Shown piece by piece: positions 27,831-38,992 of a stretch of 64,000 nt of DNA (positions are counted from its first letter, which is position 1; the number at the start of each line of letters is the position of its first letter). Below the pieces are notes generated by a model. The model searched no databases, was not told the origin of the DNA, and worked only from the letters and a program-made list of their open reading frames with translations. The position numbers were made by a program, and so were the translations under genes. The DNA comes from Symbiopectobacterium purcellii (GTDB taxonomy: Bacteria; Pseudomonadota; Gammaproteobacteria; Enterobacterales; Enterobacteriaceae): the NCBI RefSeq assembly GCF_019797845.1, contig NZ_CP081864.1:1550001-1614000 (forward strand), written 5' to 3'.

Positions 27831-29258
27831 ATGATGCACGACAAACTGCTGATAGACGGTAAGCTCGAAGCGGGCCAGGGCACTGCGCTGGCGGTGTTCA
27901 ACCCTGCGACGGGGGAAGAAATTGCACGTATACCCCAGGCAGACCTGCACCAGGTTGATGCAGCTGTGCGTGCTGCGGAAAGCGCTTTTGCGCAATGGGG
28001 GCAGACCACGCCAAAAACCCGTTCGCTGTTGCTGTTAGAACTGGCGGATGCTATTGAGCAGCATGCAGAAACCTTCGCGCGTCTTGAGTCGTTGAACTGC
28101 GGCAAACCCTATCACGCCGCATTGAATGATGAACTGCCCGCCGTGGCGGACGTTTTCCGCTTTTTCGCCGGTGCAGCAAGATGTCTGAGTGGTTCGGCCG
28201 CCGGTGAATATCTGGAAGGGCACACCTCAATGATTCGACGCGATCCCATTGGCGTAGTAGCTTCCATTGCGCCCTGGAATTACCCGTTGATGATGGCCGC
28301 CTGGAAACTGGCACCCGCGCTTGCGGCCGGTAACTGTGTGGTCTTGAAGCCTGCGGAGCAAACGCCGCTTACCACGTTCCATCTGGCCTCTTTATTGGCC
28401 GCTATTTTCCCTGCGGGAGTGGTCAACGTGGTGTTCGGTACCGGCGCGGCAATTGGCGACGCACTGACTGGGCATCCACTGGTGAATATGGTGTCGCTCA
28501 CCGGTTCGATTGCAACCGGGGCACATATTTTGTCGCACACCGCCTCCAGCATTAAACGTACGCATATGGAACTGGGCGGTAAAGCGCCAGTTATCGTGTT
28601 CGATGACGCCAATATTGATCAGGTGGTGGACGGTATTCGCAGCTTTGGTTTTTATAACGCCGGGCAAGATTGCACGGCTGCCTGCCGCCTGTATGTGCAG
28701 CGTGGTATCTATGATGACGTGGTCAGCAAATTGGGTCAGGCCGTCGCCAGCCTCAATATGGGCGATCCGAACAGCGAAGACACAGAGCTCGGGCCCCTGA
28801 TTACCGCCGCACAGTTGGAACGTGTCGCTAACTTTGTTGAACAGGCCAGCGCGTTGCCACATATTCAGGTCATAACCGGGGGGCAACGGGTTGACGGGCC
28901 GGGGTACTACTTCCAGCCGACCGTGCTGGCGGGCGCACAGCAGGATGATGATATCGTACAAAAAGAGGTATTTGGCCCCGTGATCTCTATTACCCCGTTC
29001 GACGATGAGGCACAAGTCGTTGCCTGGGCCAATGCCTCTGGCTACGGGCTGGCTTCCTCGGTGTGGACGCGCGACGTGGGGCGTGCGCATCGTCTGGCTG
29101 CGTGTCTGCAATATGGCTGTACCTGGGTCAATACGCACTTTATGCTGGTCAGTGAAATGCCGCACGGTGGGCAGAAACTTTCCGGTTACGGCAAAGACAT
29201 GTCGATGTATGGATTAGAGGATTACACCGTCGTGCGACACATTATGATTCGTCACTGA
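27831..29258 (+). CDS. patD: Gamma-aminobutyraldehyde dehydrogenase PatD
   Basis: 475-aa NAD-dependent aldehyde dehydrogenase, co-linear with E. coli PatD/YdcW (474 aa). It oxidises 4-aminobutanal, made by PatA from putrescine, to GABA. Visible are the oxyanion/NAD segment [20 protein letters not shown], the catalytic Glu in MELGGKAP, the catalytic Cys in [11 protein letters not shown], and the C-terminal [17 protein letters not shown]. Start may be ATG 27831 or the adjacent ATG 27834. In E. coli patA and patD are at different loci; here they are neighbours, each with its own sigma-54 promoter, forming a compact putrescine-to-GABA module. Confidence 0.94.
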   Translation: MMHDKLLIDGKLEAGQGTALAVFNPATGEEIARIPQADLHQVDAAVRAAESAFAQWGQTTPKTRSLLLLELADAIEQHAETFARLESLNCGKPYHAALNDELPAVADVFRFFAGAARCLSGSAAGEYLEGHTSMIRRDPIGVVASIAPWNYPLMMAAWKLAPALAAGNCVVLKPAEQTPLTTFHLASLLAAIFPAGVVNVVFGTGAAIGDALTGHPLVNMVSLTGSIATGAHILSHTASSIKRTHMELGGKAPVIVFDDANIDQVVDGIRSFGFYNAGQDCTAACRLYVQRGIYDDVVSKLGQAVASLNMGDPNSEDTELGPLITAAQLERVANFVEQASALPHIQVITGGQRVDGPGYYFQPTVLAGAQQDDDIVQKEVFGPVISITPFDDEAQVVAWANASGYGLASSVWTRDVGRAHRLAACLQYGCTWVNTHFMLVSEMPHGGQKLSGYGKDMSMYGLEDYTVVRHIMIRH

Positions 29259-29557
29259 TCGTCGCGAGGTTGTGTTTCGTAAATGTTAAGGTAAGCTCTC
29301 TTTATCGGTGTTGATATCCGGCGTCAGGGGCAATCGAAGCACTGACGCTGGCGTTTTTTATGACGTTATTCAGATGCTCCATTTTGGGACGATGTGCGCG
29401 ATAATGGGGCAATCATATTGTTTTTCAATATATTCTCAACCATTGGCGTTTTCGATACGGCAGTTAATTCCGATAAGCACACATAATCCCACCGCTTTAT
29501 TCTTGCTGTCCTTCCAATGTAAAAATTTTGTTTCAAAGTGCGCCTTTTGACAGACAA
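29259..29557. other. patD-patA intergenic regulatory region
   Basis: It holds a terminator-like hairpin after patD (stem GCGTCAG at 29321-29327 with CTGACGC at 29342-29348, T-run at 29353) and two NtrC-like sites described separately. No gene is credible here. Confidence 0.6.
29375..29411 (+). promoter_or_regulatory. Two NtrC-like enhancer sites upstream of patA
   Basis: Two sequences resemble TGCACC-N5-GGTGCA: TGCTCCATTTTGGGACG (29375-29391, 8 of 12 defined bases) and TGCGCGATAATGGGGCA (29395-29411, 9 of 12). Their centres are 20 bp apart, two helical turns, as seen at NtrC enhancers. They lie about 180-200 bp ahead of the predicted patA start point. Confidence 0.5.
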
Positions 29558-29575
29558 TTGGCGTGTTCTGTGCAT
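29558..29575 (+). promoter_or_regulatory. Sigma-54 promoter of patA
   Basis: TTGGCGTGTTCTGTGCAT has GG (29560-29561) and GC (29572-29573) ten bases apart. The start of transcription is predicted near 29585, 36 bases before the TTG start codon. E. coli patA (ygjG) is also sigma-54 dependent. Confidence 0.75.
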
Positions 29576-29587
29576 TAATTAAATTGA

Positions 29588-31027
<1,440 letters not shown>

Positions 31028-31066
31028 AACGCTACCTTGATACGCTGAGTACTACTCATGCACGAA

Positions 31067-31096
31067 AGCCGGTCTGCAACCAGACCGGCTTTTTTT
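31067..31096 (+). terminator. Rho-independent terminator after patA
   Basis: 10-bp perfect stem AGCCGGTCTG/CAGACCGGCT with a CAAC loop, then six T. It is shared with the converging arsR-type gene whose stop codon overlaps the T-run. Confidence 0.92.
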
Positions 31097-31406
31097 ATGT
31101 GTCGCGCTGCTCCAGTGCGGCCAACAGCGTGTCTAACAGGCCGGGAAACCGTGCATCCAGATCTTCACGTCGCAGCGAGAGGAGATTTTCACGTCCATTA
31201 GGGCGCTGCCAGATCACGCCACTGTCGCGCAATACTCGCCAATGGTGCGACATTGTGGATTTTGCCGCGCCTTGCGAAAGTGCGCCGCAGGATTGCTCCC
31301 CCTGCTGGGCTAAAATACGCACGACTTCCAGCCGAACCGGATTACCCAAAGCCAGTAAAACGTTCTCTAATCGAATTTGCTCAGGGTCGGGATGGTGAGC
31401 GATCAT
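31095..31406 (-). CDS. ArsR-family winged-helix regulator
   Basis: 103-aa single-domain repressor-type protein with the ArsR winged-helix pattern: ENVLLALGNPVRLEVVRILAQQ, the recognition region KSTMSHHWRVLRDSGVI and the wing NGRENLLSLRRED. No CxC metal-sensing motif is present at the recognition helix, so a metal-independent signal is likely. ATG 31406 (MIAHHPDPE) is preferred to 31418 because GGAG precedes it. No transporter or enzyme gene is adjacent on its strand, so the target is unknown. Confidence 0.82.
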   Translation of the reverse strand: MIAHHPDPEQIRLENVLLALGNPVRLEVVRILAQQGEQSCGALSQGAAKSTMSHHWRVLRDSGVIWQRPNGRENLLSLRREDLDARFPGLLDTLLAALEQRDT

Positions 31407-31510
31407 AGTACTCCGCATTGATTTATCAACGGTGCCACCTGGCCGCCGTCACTGTTCGTCAGCGATCACTATAACGGGTGTATTTGATGATGTCATCCTG
31501 GCGTGTGTTT

Positions 31511-32761
31511 TTACACCTTATGATATTTTTCGTTTGTCCAGAATGCATTCTCAATTGCGCTTTTGAGTTGATGCTCAGAAAAGAAATCAGCAATGAGCGC
31601 CCGATCAATCTTGAGCTGTATTTTGTTTAATACTATTTTCCCCGCATTTTCTTCAGCATCTGGTATGCCTTTTAATAGGCTCTTTCGCAGTAAATCATCA
31701 ATGCGGCCTTGATATTCAAACTCCAGCATGTAGTACCTTCGTTCTTGCGCCGCGTGTTTTTTTTCCGGCGCCAGTCGTTCAATTAATGTATGTAACGGTT
31801 CCCACTGCGCTAGCCAAGAAGGGAATTGAATGTTTTCATTTCTTTTAATGGTTTTCTCCGCAGCGTTCAGGTCTTCTGATGAAATATTTGCGCAAATAAA
31901 ACTGTGCATGTCTGGTGCGAAGTGTTGTAGGTCTAACGCGCTGTGCAATTGGGTTTGGAAGCCGAGGTAAACTTCAATTTCATCGACGTTAGGGTGATGC
32001 TTCATATGTTGATTGGCAATCATAGTTAATTGTCGGGTGCGATAAACGCGTCTGGCTACTGTAATCAACGCATCCAATTGGGTGTCATATTTACCCTTGT
32101 TAATGTCGTCAATAATCATAACTTGCTGCATCTGATTGTAAGTAAACAGGGTTTTGTCGTTGCAACTGGTGGTTCCGTCCAAGGCGATAGCAAACAAGGT
32201 TTCTGCTAACGAGGGAGATAACACAATATTGTCAAGAAATGCACCGATATGCTGTTTAAACTCAGAAGAGTGAGTAACGACATTACAGGCTCTGAGTTTG
32301 CTCAAAAATTGGGAGAATTAGTCACTGTTGCTGTTCTGAGAGATCCTCTTCCAATGTTCCAGTTTGCTTATGTTTGGTTGTGATACCAGTGGTTTACTGT
32401 TTAAATCTTCTGGCGTATACCAATGGGGGATCTCTGTAAGCAAACGTTTATTCTCTGTGGCGGTATTTACCTCTGATGGAAAGTAATTTAACTGTGGCTG
32501 GAAAAGTATTCTGATTATATCGGCTGTGGTGTTTTCTGCATTTCCAGGAAGGAGGGTTCGGGGCGTTCTGGATATTTCACTGCCTAGCTCTGAGAGATTT
32601 CCTGTATATAGGGGGTTATACTGTAGTTGAAGATAATCATTTTGTGCGCGAGCTACTCTCGTCAAAAAAAAACCGGCGATGATGGGATGTCTATTACGCC
32701 ATCTGGAATCTGATGTGAACGTGGGATGATCCGCTGATTTATTAATATTAGTGTATGGCAT
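31511..32761 (-). pseudogene. NEL-family E3 ubiquitin ligase effector (IpaH/SlrP type), no LRR, interrupted by TAA
   Basis: Two pieces in one frame separated by TAA at 32318-32320. The C-terminal piece matches the novel E3 ligase (NEL) domain of IpaH, SspH and SlrP: the catalytic CxD motif TTSCNDKTLFTYNQ (Cys codon 32162-32164), then NVDEIEVYLGFQTQL (SlrP: VDEIEVYLAFQTML), SSEDLNAAEKTIKRNEN, WLAQWEPLH and RRYYMLEFEYQGRIDDLL. FSQFLSKL directly after the stop matches SlrP FSAFLDRL, so the stop lies inside the NEL domain's first helix. The upstream 147-aa piece starts at ATG 32761 after AGGATATCACC and shows no leucine-rich repeats. AT-rich and probably acquired. If the stop were Gln (CAA) the protein would be 416 aa. 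Confidence 0.82.
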
Positions 32762-33159
32762 GGTGATATCCTATCGATTAAAGAATTAATATCTGTTTTT
32801 TTATTGTGATGTCTTGCATATTTCAATTTAGTTTTAATCATAAATAAAAATTATTATTAATACTTTTGTTTATATTATGGTTTTTATAAAAAGCGTTTCG
32901 AGTTAGGGGCGTTTTTTGTAACAAAAACGCATCATTGATTGCAGGGATTGTTGACGAAGCGTAGGCTGCAAGCAGGTATCACTCGCTGTGTATCGACGTA
33001 CGACAGAGTGGGGTTGGGCAATCTATTGAATAACATTTTCAAAAAAATATTTCGAATATACTCGAACAGTTGTACTATAATCGTCGCCGTTATCAATCTG
33101 GGTTCTCCCTGCGACAGTTCACTGCCACGTCCGAACCCCTTCGTTATTAAGGACACATC
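32762..33159. other. Intergenic region with fusA promoter and palindrome
   Basis: The left part is AT-rich and serves the divergent effector gene. The right part contains TATAAT at 33076-33081, a plausible -10 for fusA, and just upstream the inverted repeat TTCGAATATACTCGAA (33051-33066), placed like an operator within the promoter. No other gene is visible. Confidence 0.5.
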
Positions 33160-35262
33160 ATGGCTCGTACAACGTCTATTGACCGTTACCGCAACATTGG
33201 CATCTCTGCGCACATTGACGCGGGGAAAACCACTACCACGGAGCGCATCCTGTTTTACACCGGGATGAGCCATAAGCTGGGTGAAGTGCATGACGGTGCG
33301 GCCACGACTGACTGGATGGCGCAGGAGCAGGAACGCGGGATCACCATTACCTCTGCGGCAGTAACCTGTTTTTGGCCGGGGATGGACAACCGTTTTCCTC
33401 AGCATCGTATCAACATCATCGACACGCCGGGGCACGTGGATTTCACTATCGAGGTAGAACGCTCGATGCGCGTGCTCGACGGTGCGGTGATGGTGTATGA
33501 CGCCGTGGGCGGCGTTCAGCCACAATCGGAAACCGTCTGGCGTCAGGCCAACAAGTATCGGGTTCCGCGACTGGCTTTCGTGAATAAAATGGACCGCGCC
33601 GGTGCCGATTTTTTCCGCGTGCGTCAGATGATGGTTGAGCGCCTGAAGGCCAATCCCGTGCCGATCGTCGTGCCTATCGGCAGCGAAGAACATTTCAGCG
33701 GCGTGGTGGATTTGGTGAAGATGCGTGCCATTTTCTGGGATGATGCTACCCAGGGGATGACCTTTAGCTACCAACCCATCCCGGCCGATCTCGTAGAAAC
33801 GGCGCAGGTATGGCGTGAGCAGATGGTGTCTGCGGCGGCGGAAGCTTCCGAGACGTTGATGGACCGCTATCTTGAGCGGGGCGATCTGAGCGAGGCCGAG
33901 ATCGTAGAAGGTTTGCGTCTGCGTACCATTGCCGGTGAGATTCAGCCCATGCTGTGTGGCAGTGCGTTCAAAAACAAAGGGGTGCAGCGTCTGCTGGATG
34001 CCATTGTGGAACTGATGCCTTCACCGCTGGATATTCCGGCGGTACAGGGTGTGGATGAGCAGGGGGCGTCAGCGGAACGTCATGCCGATGATCAAGAAGC
34101 GTTCTCGGCATTGGCATTCAAACTGATGAGTGACCCGTATGTCGGTCAATTGACTTTTGTGCGCGTTTATTCGGGCGTGCTGAGCAAAGGCGATAGCGTC
34201 TATAACCCGGTGAAGGGCAAACGGGAGCGTATTGGCCGTATCGTACAAATGCATGCCAATACGCGCCACGAAGTGGATGAGATTCGCGCTGGGGATATCG
34301 CTGCGTGTGTCGGGCTCAAGGATGTCACGACCGGTGATACCTTGTCCGATCCCGATGCCGTTATCACCTTGGAACGTATGGTTTTCCCAGAGCCAGTGAT
34401 CGCGTTGGCGATTGAACCTAAAACCAAGGGCGATCAGGAAAAGATGGCGCTGGCCTTACAACGTTTAGCGGCAGAAGACCCGTCGTTGCGCCTGAAAACG
34501 GACGAAGAGTCAGGTCAGACCCTCATTGCGGGTATGGGGGAACTGCATCTGGAGATTATCGTTGATCGCATGCGACGTGAATTCGGCGTGGAAGCGAACG
34601 TCGGCCGGCCGCAGGTGACGTATCGCGAAACGATACGTCAGACGGTAACGGACGTAGAAGGCAAGTTTGTGCGCCAATCCGGCGGTAAAGGGCAGTATGG
34701 CCATGTGGTGCTGTCATTGGAACCGTTGGCTGCCGGTGCCGGGTTCACTTTTGTGGATGCTACCAAGGGCGGCGTAGTGCCGCGTGAATACATCCCTTCC
34801 GTGGAAAAAGGGGGGCGGGAAGCCATGAACAACGGCGTGTTGGCGGGCTATCCGCTGGTGGATGTGAAAGTCACGCTGACGTTTGGTTCCTATCATGAAG
34901 TGGACTCGTCAGAAATGGCGTTCCGCATGGCGGCGATCTTTGGCTTCAAAGAGGGGGTAAAACGCGCGCATCCGGTGATTTTGGAACCGATGATGCAGGT
35001 GGAAGTCGAAACACCAGAACCTTACGCCGGTAACGTGATGGGCGATTTATCGTCACGGCGTGGCATGGTGCAAGGCATGGAAGAACGGCTGGGTGACCGG
35101 GTCATTCGCGCAGAGGTGCCGTTGTCAGAGATGTTCGGCTATGCCACCACGCTGCGTTCCATGACGCAAGGGCGCGCTACCTTTACCATGGAGTTCAAGC
35201 ATTACGCTGAAGCACCGCGCAATGTGATGGAGGCGATTATTACGTCGCGCGCCAAAGCCTGA
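33160..35262 (+). CDS. fusA: Elongation factor G, orphan copy outside the str operon
   Basis: 700-aa translational GTPase catalysing ribosomal translocation. GTP-binding motifs are intact: [13 protein letters not shown] (G1), DTPGHVDF (G3), VNKMDRAG (G4) and GSAFKNKG (G5). Domains III-V are complete to the C-terminal AITSRAKA-like end. The sequence is reminiscent of the second EF-G of Burkholderia-type bacteria ([14 protein letters not shown]..., [23 protein letters not shown]). No rpsL, rpsG or tuf genes surround it, so this is not the str-operon copy; it is probably a paralogue used under special conditions. AAGGA precedes ATG 33160 at good spacing. It has its own promoter and terminator. 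Confidence 0.92.
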   Translation: MARTTSIDRYRNIGISAHIDAGKTTTTERILFYTGMSHKLGEVHDGAATTDWMAQEQERGITITSAAVTCFWPGMDNRFPQHRINIIDTPGHVDFTIEVERSMRVLDGAVMVYDAVGGVQPQSETVWRQANKYRVPRLAFVNKMDRAGADFFRVRQMMVERLKANPVPIVVPIGSEEHFSGVVDLVKMRAIFWDDATQGMTFSYQPIPADLVETAQVWREQMVSAAAEASETLMDRYLERGDLSEAEIVEGLRLRTIAGEIQPMLCGSAFKNKGVQRLLDAIVELMPSPLDIPAVQGVDEQGASAERHADDQEAFSALAFKLMSDPYVGQLTFVRVYSGVLSKGDSVYNPVKGKRERIGRIVQMHANTRHEVDEIRAGDIAACVGLKDVTTGDTLSDPDAVITLERMVFPEPVIALAIEPKTKGDQEKMALALQRLAAEDPSLRLKTDEESGQTLIAGMGELHLEIIVDRMRREFGVEANVGRPQVTYRETIRQTVTDVEGKFVRQSGGKGQYGHVVLSLEPLAAGAGFTFVDATKGGVVPREYIPSVEKGGREAMNNGVLAGYPLVDVKVTLTFGSYHEVDSSEMAFRMAAIFGFKEGVKRAHPVILEPMMQVEVETPEPYAGNVMGDLSSRRGMVQGMEERLGDRVIRAEVPLSEMFGYATTLRSMTQGRATFTMEFKHYAEAPRNVMEAIITSRAKA

Positions 35263-35287
35263 GGTTTATCCAGGCATTCGTAAGCAA

Positions 35288-35316
35288 CCCCGGCAAATGT
35301 TGCCGGGGTTTTTCTT
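35288..35316 (+). terminator. Rho-independent terminator after fusA
   Basis: 9-bp stem CCCCGGCAA/TTGCCGGGG with an ATG loop and a long T-rich tail. Confidence 0.92.
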
Positions 35317-35438
35317 TTTTTGCATGCATCACGACAGACAAAGTACCGCACTGTTTCATTTCGATATTTCTGTTTTTTCATACCGAGCTTTGGCTTACCA
35401 TAGATGTATCCTATCATTTGGCGTTAAATGGCTTTCTG

Positions 35439-36584
35439 ATGCGTTATTTGGCTGTTGTGTTACCTCTGCTGCTGGCTGCCTGTAGCAGCCAGACTTCTGC
35501 CCCCTCGGCGGCGGATCCTGCCACCCAACCGCCGGTATCCGGTGGCTTTTTGTTGCAACCTGAGCATACCGGACCACTGCAACAGGGCGATTTTGTATTC
35601 AACAAAGAAACTGACCGTTTTGTTGCGCGAATGGTGCAAGAGCACGGGTTCGATCGCCAGCAATTGCACGATGTCCTGATACAGGCCAAGAAGCTCGATT
35701 GGGTGATTCGCTTGATGGATCAGCAAGCGCCGGTCTCTGCCGGTGGACCGCCGACGCCAAACGGTGCCTGGGTGCGTTATCGCAGCAAGTTCATTACGCC
35801 GGATAATGTGCAAAATGGGGTGATATTCTGGAATCAATACAGCGACGCCCTACAACGCGCCTGGCAGACCTATGGTGTGCCGCCCGAGATCATCGTCGGT
35901 ATTATTGGCGTGGAAACCCGTTGGGGACGGGTAATGGGAAAAACCCGTATTATCGACGCCTTGGCCACGCTGGCGTTTGCCTATCCGCGCCGTGCCGACT
36001 ATTTTGCCGGGGAGCTGGAAACTTTCCTGCTGATGGCGCGTAAAGAGGGGGACGATCCGCTTTCGCTTAAAGGCTCCTATGCGGGTGCCATGGGGTACGG
36101 TCAGTTTATGCCATCATCGTTTAAGCAGTATGCCGTCGATTTTAACGGTGACGGGCATATCAATTTATGGGATCCGGTTGATGCTATCGGCAGTGTGGCC
36201 AACTATTTCAAGGCGCACGGCTGGACTGCCGGTGCCGAGGTGGCAGTCCCGACACAAGGACAGGTGCCTAACACCTGGGACAGTGGTTTCAAAACGCGTT
36301 ATCCGGTGGCGACGCTGACAGCGGCCGGGCTGCGTACTGCCCAACCGCTGATTGGTTATACCGAGGTCAGTTTGCTGCGTTTGGATATGGGCAACCAATT
36401 CCAATACTGGTTCGGCTTGCCGAATTTCTTCACCATCACCCGTTATAACCACAGCGTCCATTATGCCATGGCGGTGTGGCAACTGGGGCTGGCAGTGAAG
36501 CAGGCCAGCCAGGGCAACGCCGTACCGGCGATGCCCACGCGCCAGCCAGCCAGTGGGTCGCAGCCCAGCCTGCGCTGGGAATAA
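35439..36584 (+). CDS. mltB: Membrane-bound lytic murein transglycosylase B
   Basis: 381-aa outer-membrane lipoprotein cleaving peptidoglycan glycan strands. A signal peptide ends in the lipobox LLAAC. The transglycosylase domain follows E. coli MltB closely: PNGAWVRYRSKFITPDNVQN, the catalytic Glu in IIGVETRWGRVMGKTRI, GAMGYGQFMPSSFKQYAVDF and DGHINLWDPVDAIGSVANYF. A TTG at 35418 is in frame, but ATG 35439 gives a normal lipoprotein signal. The C-terminal tail after WQLGLAVKQ is about 30 residues, longer than in E. coli. It converges on the GH1 remnant, with three bases between the stop codons. Confidence 0.92.
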   Translation: MRYLAVVLPLLLAACSSQTSAPSAADPATQPPVSGGFLLQPEHTGPLQQGDFVFNKETDRFVARMVQEHGFDRQQLHDVLIQAKKLDWVIRLMDQQAPVSAGGPPTPNGAWVRYRSKFITPDNVQNGVIFWNQYSDALQRAWQTYGVPPEIIVGIIGVETRWGRVMGKTRIIDALATLAFAYPRRADYFAGELETFLLMARKEGDDPLSLKGSYAGAMGYGQFMPSSFKQYAVDFNGDGHINLWDPVDAIGSVANYFKAHGWTAGAEVAVPTQGQVPNTWDSGFKTRYPVATLTAAGLRTAQPLIGYTEVSLLRLDMGNQFQYWFGLPNFFTITRYNHSVHYAMAVWQLGLAVKQASQGNAVPAMPTRQPASGSQPSLRWE

Positions 36585-36587
36585 ACC

Positions 36588-37505
36588 TCACTCAGGGGCG
36601 TTGCCGTTATTGCGGATCAACGCCTGATACCAATAGAAGCTGTCCTTCTTGATGCGTGTTAACGGGGTGGGATCGAACTCACCCCGATCGATATAGACAA
36701 AGCCGTAGCGCTTCTTGAAACCATCGCTTGAACTGAGCACATCGATAAAGGTCCAGGGGTTGTAGGAGAGAACGTGTGCGCCGTCCTGAATGGCGAGACG
36801 CATCTGTTCAATGTGATCGCGAATATAGGCAATGCGGTATTCGTCGTGCACCTGACCGTCTGCCGTGAGTTCATCCCGTGTACCCAACCCATTTTCTGTC
36901 ACCATCAGCGGCAGTCGATAGCGTTCGTGCAGTTCACGAAAGGCCAGTCGAAAGCCGATCGGATCGATCTGCCAGCCATATTCCGTCGCCTTCAGGTGGG
37001 GGTTCTTTTCGCGCTGATAGTAACCTGGGATCACAGACGCCAAACGATCGCCAGTGGCGTCTTTGATGCGTTCAATCTCCTGTGCGGTGATGTTTGCCGG
37101 ACAGGCGCTGGCAACGTTGGTGCGATAGTAGTTAAAGGCGATGAAATCCGGCGCATGCTGGCGCAGGTAGGCAAAATCACCGTCTTCCACCTGCGGCTAC
37201 CAGCCGTGCTGTTGTAAAAATGCGGTGTAGTAACCGGGATAGTCGCCATAGCAATGTACGTGCAGCATGGCGTGGTTGCGCAGATCGTGGTTCTGACGCG
37301 CGGCTAACACATCTTCTGGGCGTGGTGATGCCGGATAGATAGGCACATAGGAGACCGCCGGACCGATCTTCGCCTGTGGCAGCAGTTCATGACAGGCCTC
37401 GATCGCCTTGGCGGTCGCCAGAAACATGTGGTGGTTCATTTGATAGCGACGTCGATCGGCCTCGTTGGCATCCAGACCCTGCAATCCCATGAGCACATCC
37501 ACTGA
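36588..37505 (-). pseudogene. GH1 beta-glucosidase remnant: 5' deletion plus amber codon
   Basis: The C-terminal two thirds of a glycoside hydrolase family 1 enzyme (6-phospho-beta-glucosidase type). Recognisable are DRRRYQMNHHMFLATAKAIEA, IGPAVSYVPIYPAS, FIAFNYYRT, the nucleophile motif LMVTENGLGT and YNPWTFIDVLSSSDGFKKRYGFVY. A TAG at 37197-37199 interrupts the frame between QQHGW and PQVEDGDF. Upstream of about 37505 the frame ends in antisense narP sequence, so the first third, including the acid/base TFNE region, is gone. The enzyme cannot be active. Confidence 0.87.
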
Positions 37506-38025
37506 CAGCATCGGTATGGAGGCGCTCAGCCTCGCCAATCGTGATTCACCCGATATTATTTTGCTCGACCTCAATATGAAAGGGTTGAGCGGATTGGATA
37601 CGCTGCACGCGCTGCGGCGTGATGGCATCTGTGCGCGCATTATCGTGCTGACCGTGTCGGATTCACCGGGCGATATATACGCGCTGGTGGATGCAGGGGC
37701 TGATGGGTATCTGCTTAAAGACAGCGCGCCGGAGAGCCTGTTGGCGGCAATCCGTAACGGCGATGCCTTCAGCGAACAGGTGAAAGCGGTTTTACAAAAC
37801 CGCATGGCGATGCAAGAGATCCCTTCGCCGTTTACCGTACTCACTGAGTGTGAGCTGGATGTGCTTCAGGAGGTGGCATCGGGGTTGTCCAACAAGCAAA
37901 TTGCCTCTGCGCTGTTTATTTCGGAAGAGACCGTGAAGGTGCATATCCGAAATATCTTGCGTAAGTTGAACGTGAGTTCGCGCGTGGCAGCTACCGTGCT
38001 GTATCTGCAAACGCGCGGTTTATGA
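37506..38025 (+). pseudogene. narP: NarP response regulator remnant lacking its N-terminus
   Basis: The protein reads from about GMEALSLANRDSPDIILLDLNMKGLSGLDTL (phospho-acceptor Asp in LLDLN) through DGYLLKDSAPESLLAAI to a complete LuxR-type DNA-binding domain (LSNKQIASALFISEETVKVHIRNILRKLNV). E. coli NarP has about 40 additional N-terminal residues with the acidic pair MIVDDHP, which are missing here. The DNA to the left belongs to the inverted GH1 gene, so the 5' ends of two divergent genes were removed together. A truncated product could still be made from an in-frame ATG near 37465 but would lack the phosphorylation pocket. Confidence 0.87.
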
Positions 38026-38034
38026 CATCAGGGG

Positions 38035-38910
38035 TCAGATCTTGGGTTTTTTGGAAAGCGCCCACTGGATCGACAATACGCTCAGCATCACGATAATCAG
38101 CCCGGGCAATGCCATTCCCTGAATGCGTTGCCCGAGAAATACCCACCCCAGCACCACGGCCGTGACCGGGCTCAGCAGGCTCATTGCCGACACTGCCACC
38201 GGCGAAAGACGGCGAATGCCGCGAAACCACAGCGCGTAGGCCAGCATCGCCCCTGCTACGCACAGCCACACATAACCGGCAATCTGCGTGGCCGTTAGCA
38301 CCGGTAGCGGCGGATCGACCAGCAGCGCTACCGGCAATAAAAACATTCCGCCGAGCAGTAACTGCCATCCGGTCAATGCCATCACTGGCATCGAGAGCGA
38401 CCAACGCCGCGACAGCCAGGTGCCTAACGCCATGCTGACTGCGCCGAGAAACGCTGCGCCGATCCCGATGGTATCGACGGTTGTCTGCGGTGAAAGCAGC
38501 AGCATCGCCATGCCGATAATGCCGGCAAAGGCCGCCAGAACGGCGGTTAACGGAGATCGCTGTCGATCAATTCCCCACGCCAGCAGCATCACCAGCAGCG
38601 GCTGTATCGCGCCGATAACGGCGGCCAAACCGCCCGGTAAACGGTAGGCAGCGACAAACAACAGCGCCTGGAACGCGCCGATATTGAGGATGCCGGTGAC
38701 GATCAGCTTCCACCATTCATGGCGCAATGGAACATGGCGACACCAGAGCAGCAGAGCACATCCCGCAGGCAGCACACGCAGCAGCGCGGCGATAAAGGGT
38801 CTGTCAGGCGGCAAAAACTGCGTGGTAACAATATAGGTTGTTCCCCAAATCGTGGGTGCCAGCGCGGTGAGCAGCAGATCGAAAAGGGGATAACGTGACA
38901 AAAAGGTCAT
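38035..38910 (-). CDS. EamA/DMT-family transporter (MarR-linked)
   Basis: 291-aa membrane protein with ten predicted helices in two EamA repeats (APTIWGTTYIVTTQFLPPDRP is typical of the first helix and loop). It probably exports a small metabolite or drug. It is divergent from a MarR-type regulator with about 80 bases between the starts, and a perfect inverted repeat lies in that gap, so repression by the MarR protein is likely. The substrate cannot be told from the sequence. It is unrelated at the detailed level to the EamA protein at 19874-20848. Confidence 0.84.
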   Translation of the reverse strand: MTFLSRYPLFDLLLTALAPTIWGTTYIVTTQFLPPDRPFIAALLRVLPAGCALLLWCRHVPLRHEWWKLIVTGILNIGAFQALLFVAAYRLPGGLAAVIGAIQPLLVMLLAWGIDRQRSPLTAVLAAFAGIIGMAMLLLSPQTTVDTIGIGAAFLGAVSMALGTWLSRRWSLSMPVMALTGWQLLLGGMFLLPVALLVDPPLPVLTATQIAGYVWLCVAGAMLAYALWFRGIRRLSPVAVSAMSLLSPVTAVVLGWVFLGQRIQGMALPGLIIVMLSVLSIQWALSKKPKI

Positions 38911-38961
38911 GATTTTATCTTTGCTTCAAGCTAAATTAGTGAGCAAAGTATGCAATGATAA

Positions 38962-38981
38962 TTATCTTTATATCAAGATAA
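38962..38981. promoter_or_regulatory. Candidate MarR operator
   Basis: Perfect inverted repeat TTATCTT-TATATC-AAGATAA in the gap between the divergent EamA and MarR genes. A further TTATCTT-like half-site lies nearer the EamA start. Spacing and location suit a MarR dimer. Confidence 0.6.
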
Positions 38982-38992
38982 ATGAGCGAGTG

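Noticed and set aside
29308..29550. 80-aa open frame between patD and patA
   Set aside because: It covers the NtrC-like sites and approaches the sigma-54 promoter, with no ribosome site and no family resemblance.
37465..38025. Complete response regulator starting at ATG 37465
   Set aside because: The first about 15 residues are antisense of the GH1 gene; the NarP N-terminal acidic pocket is absent, so it is a remnant.
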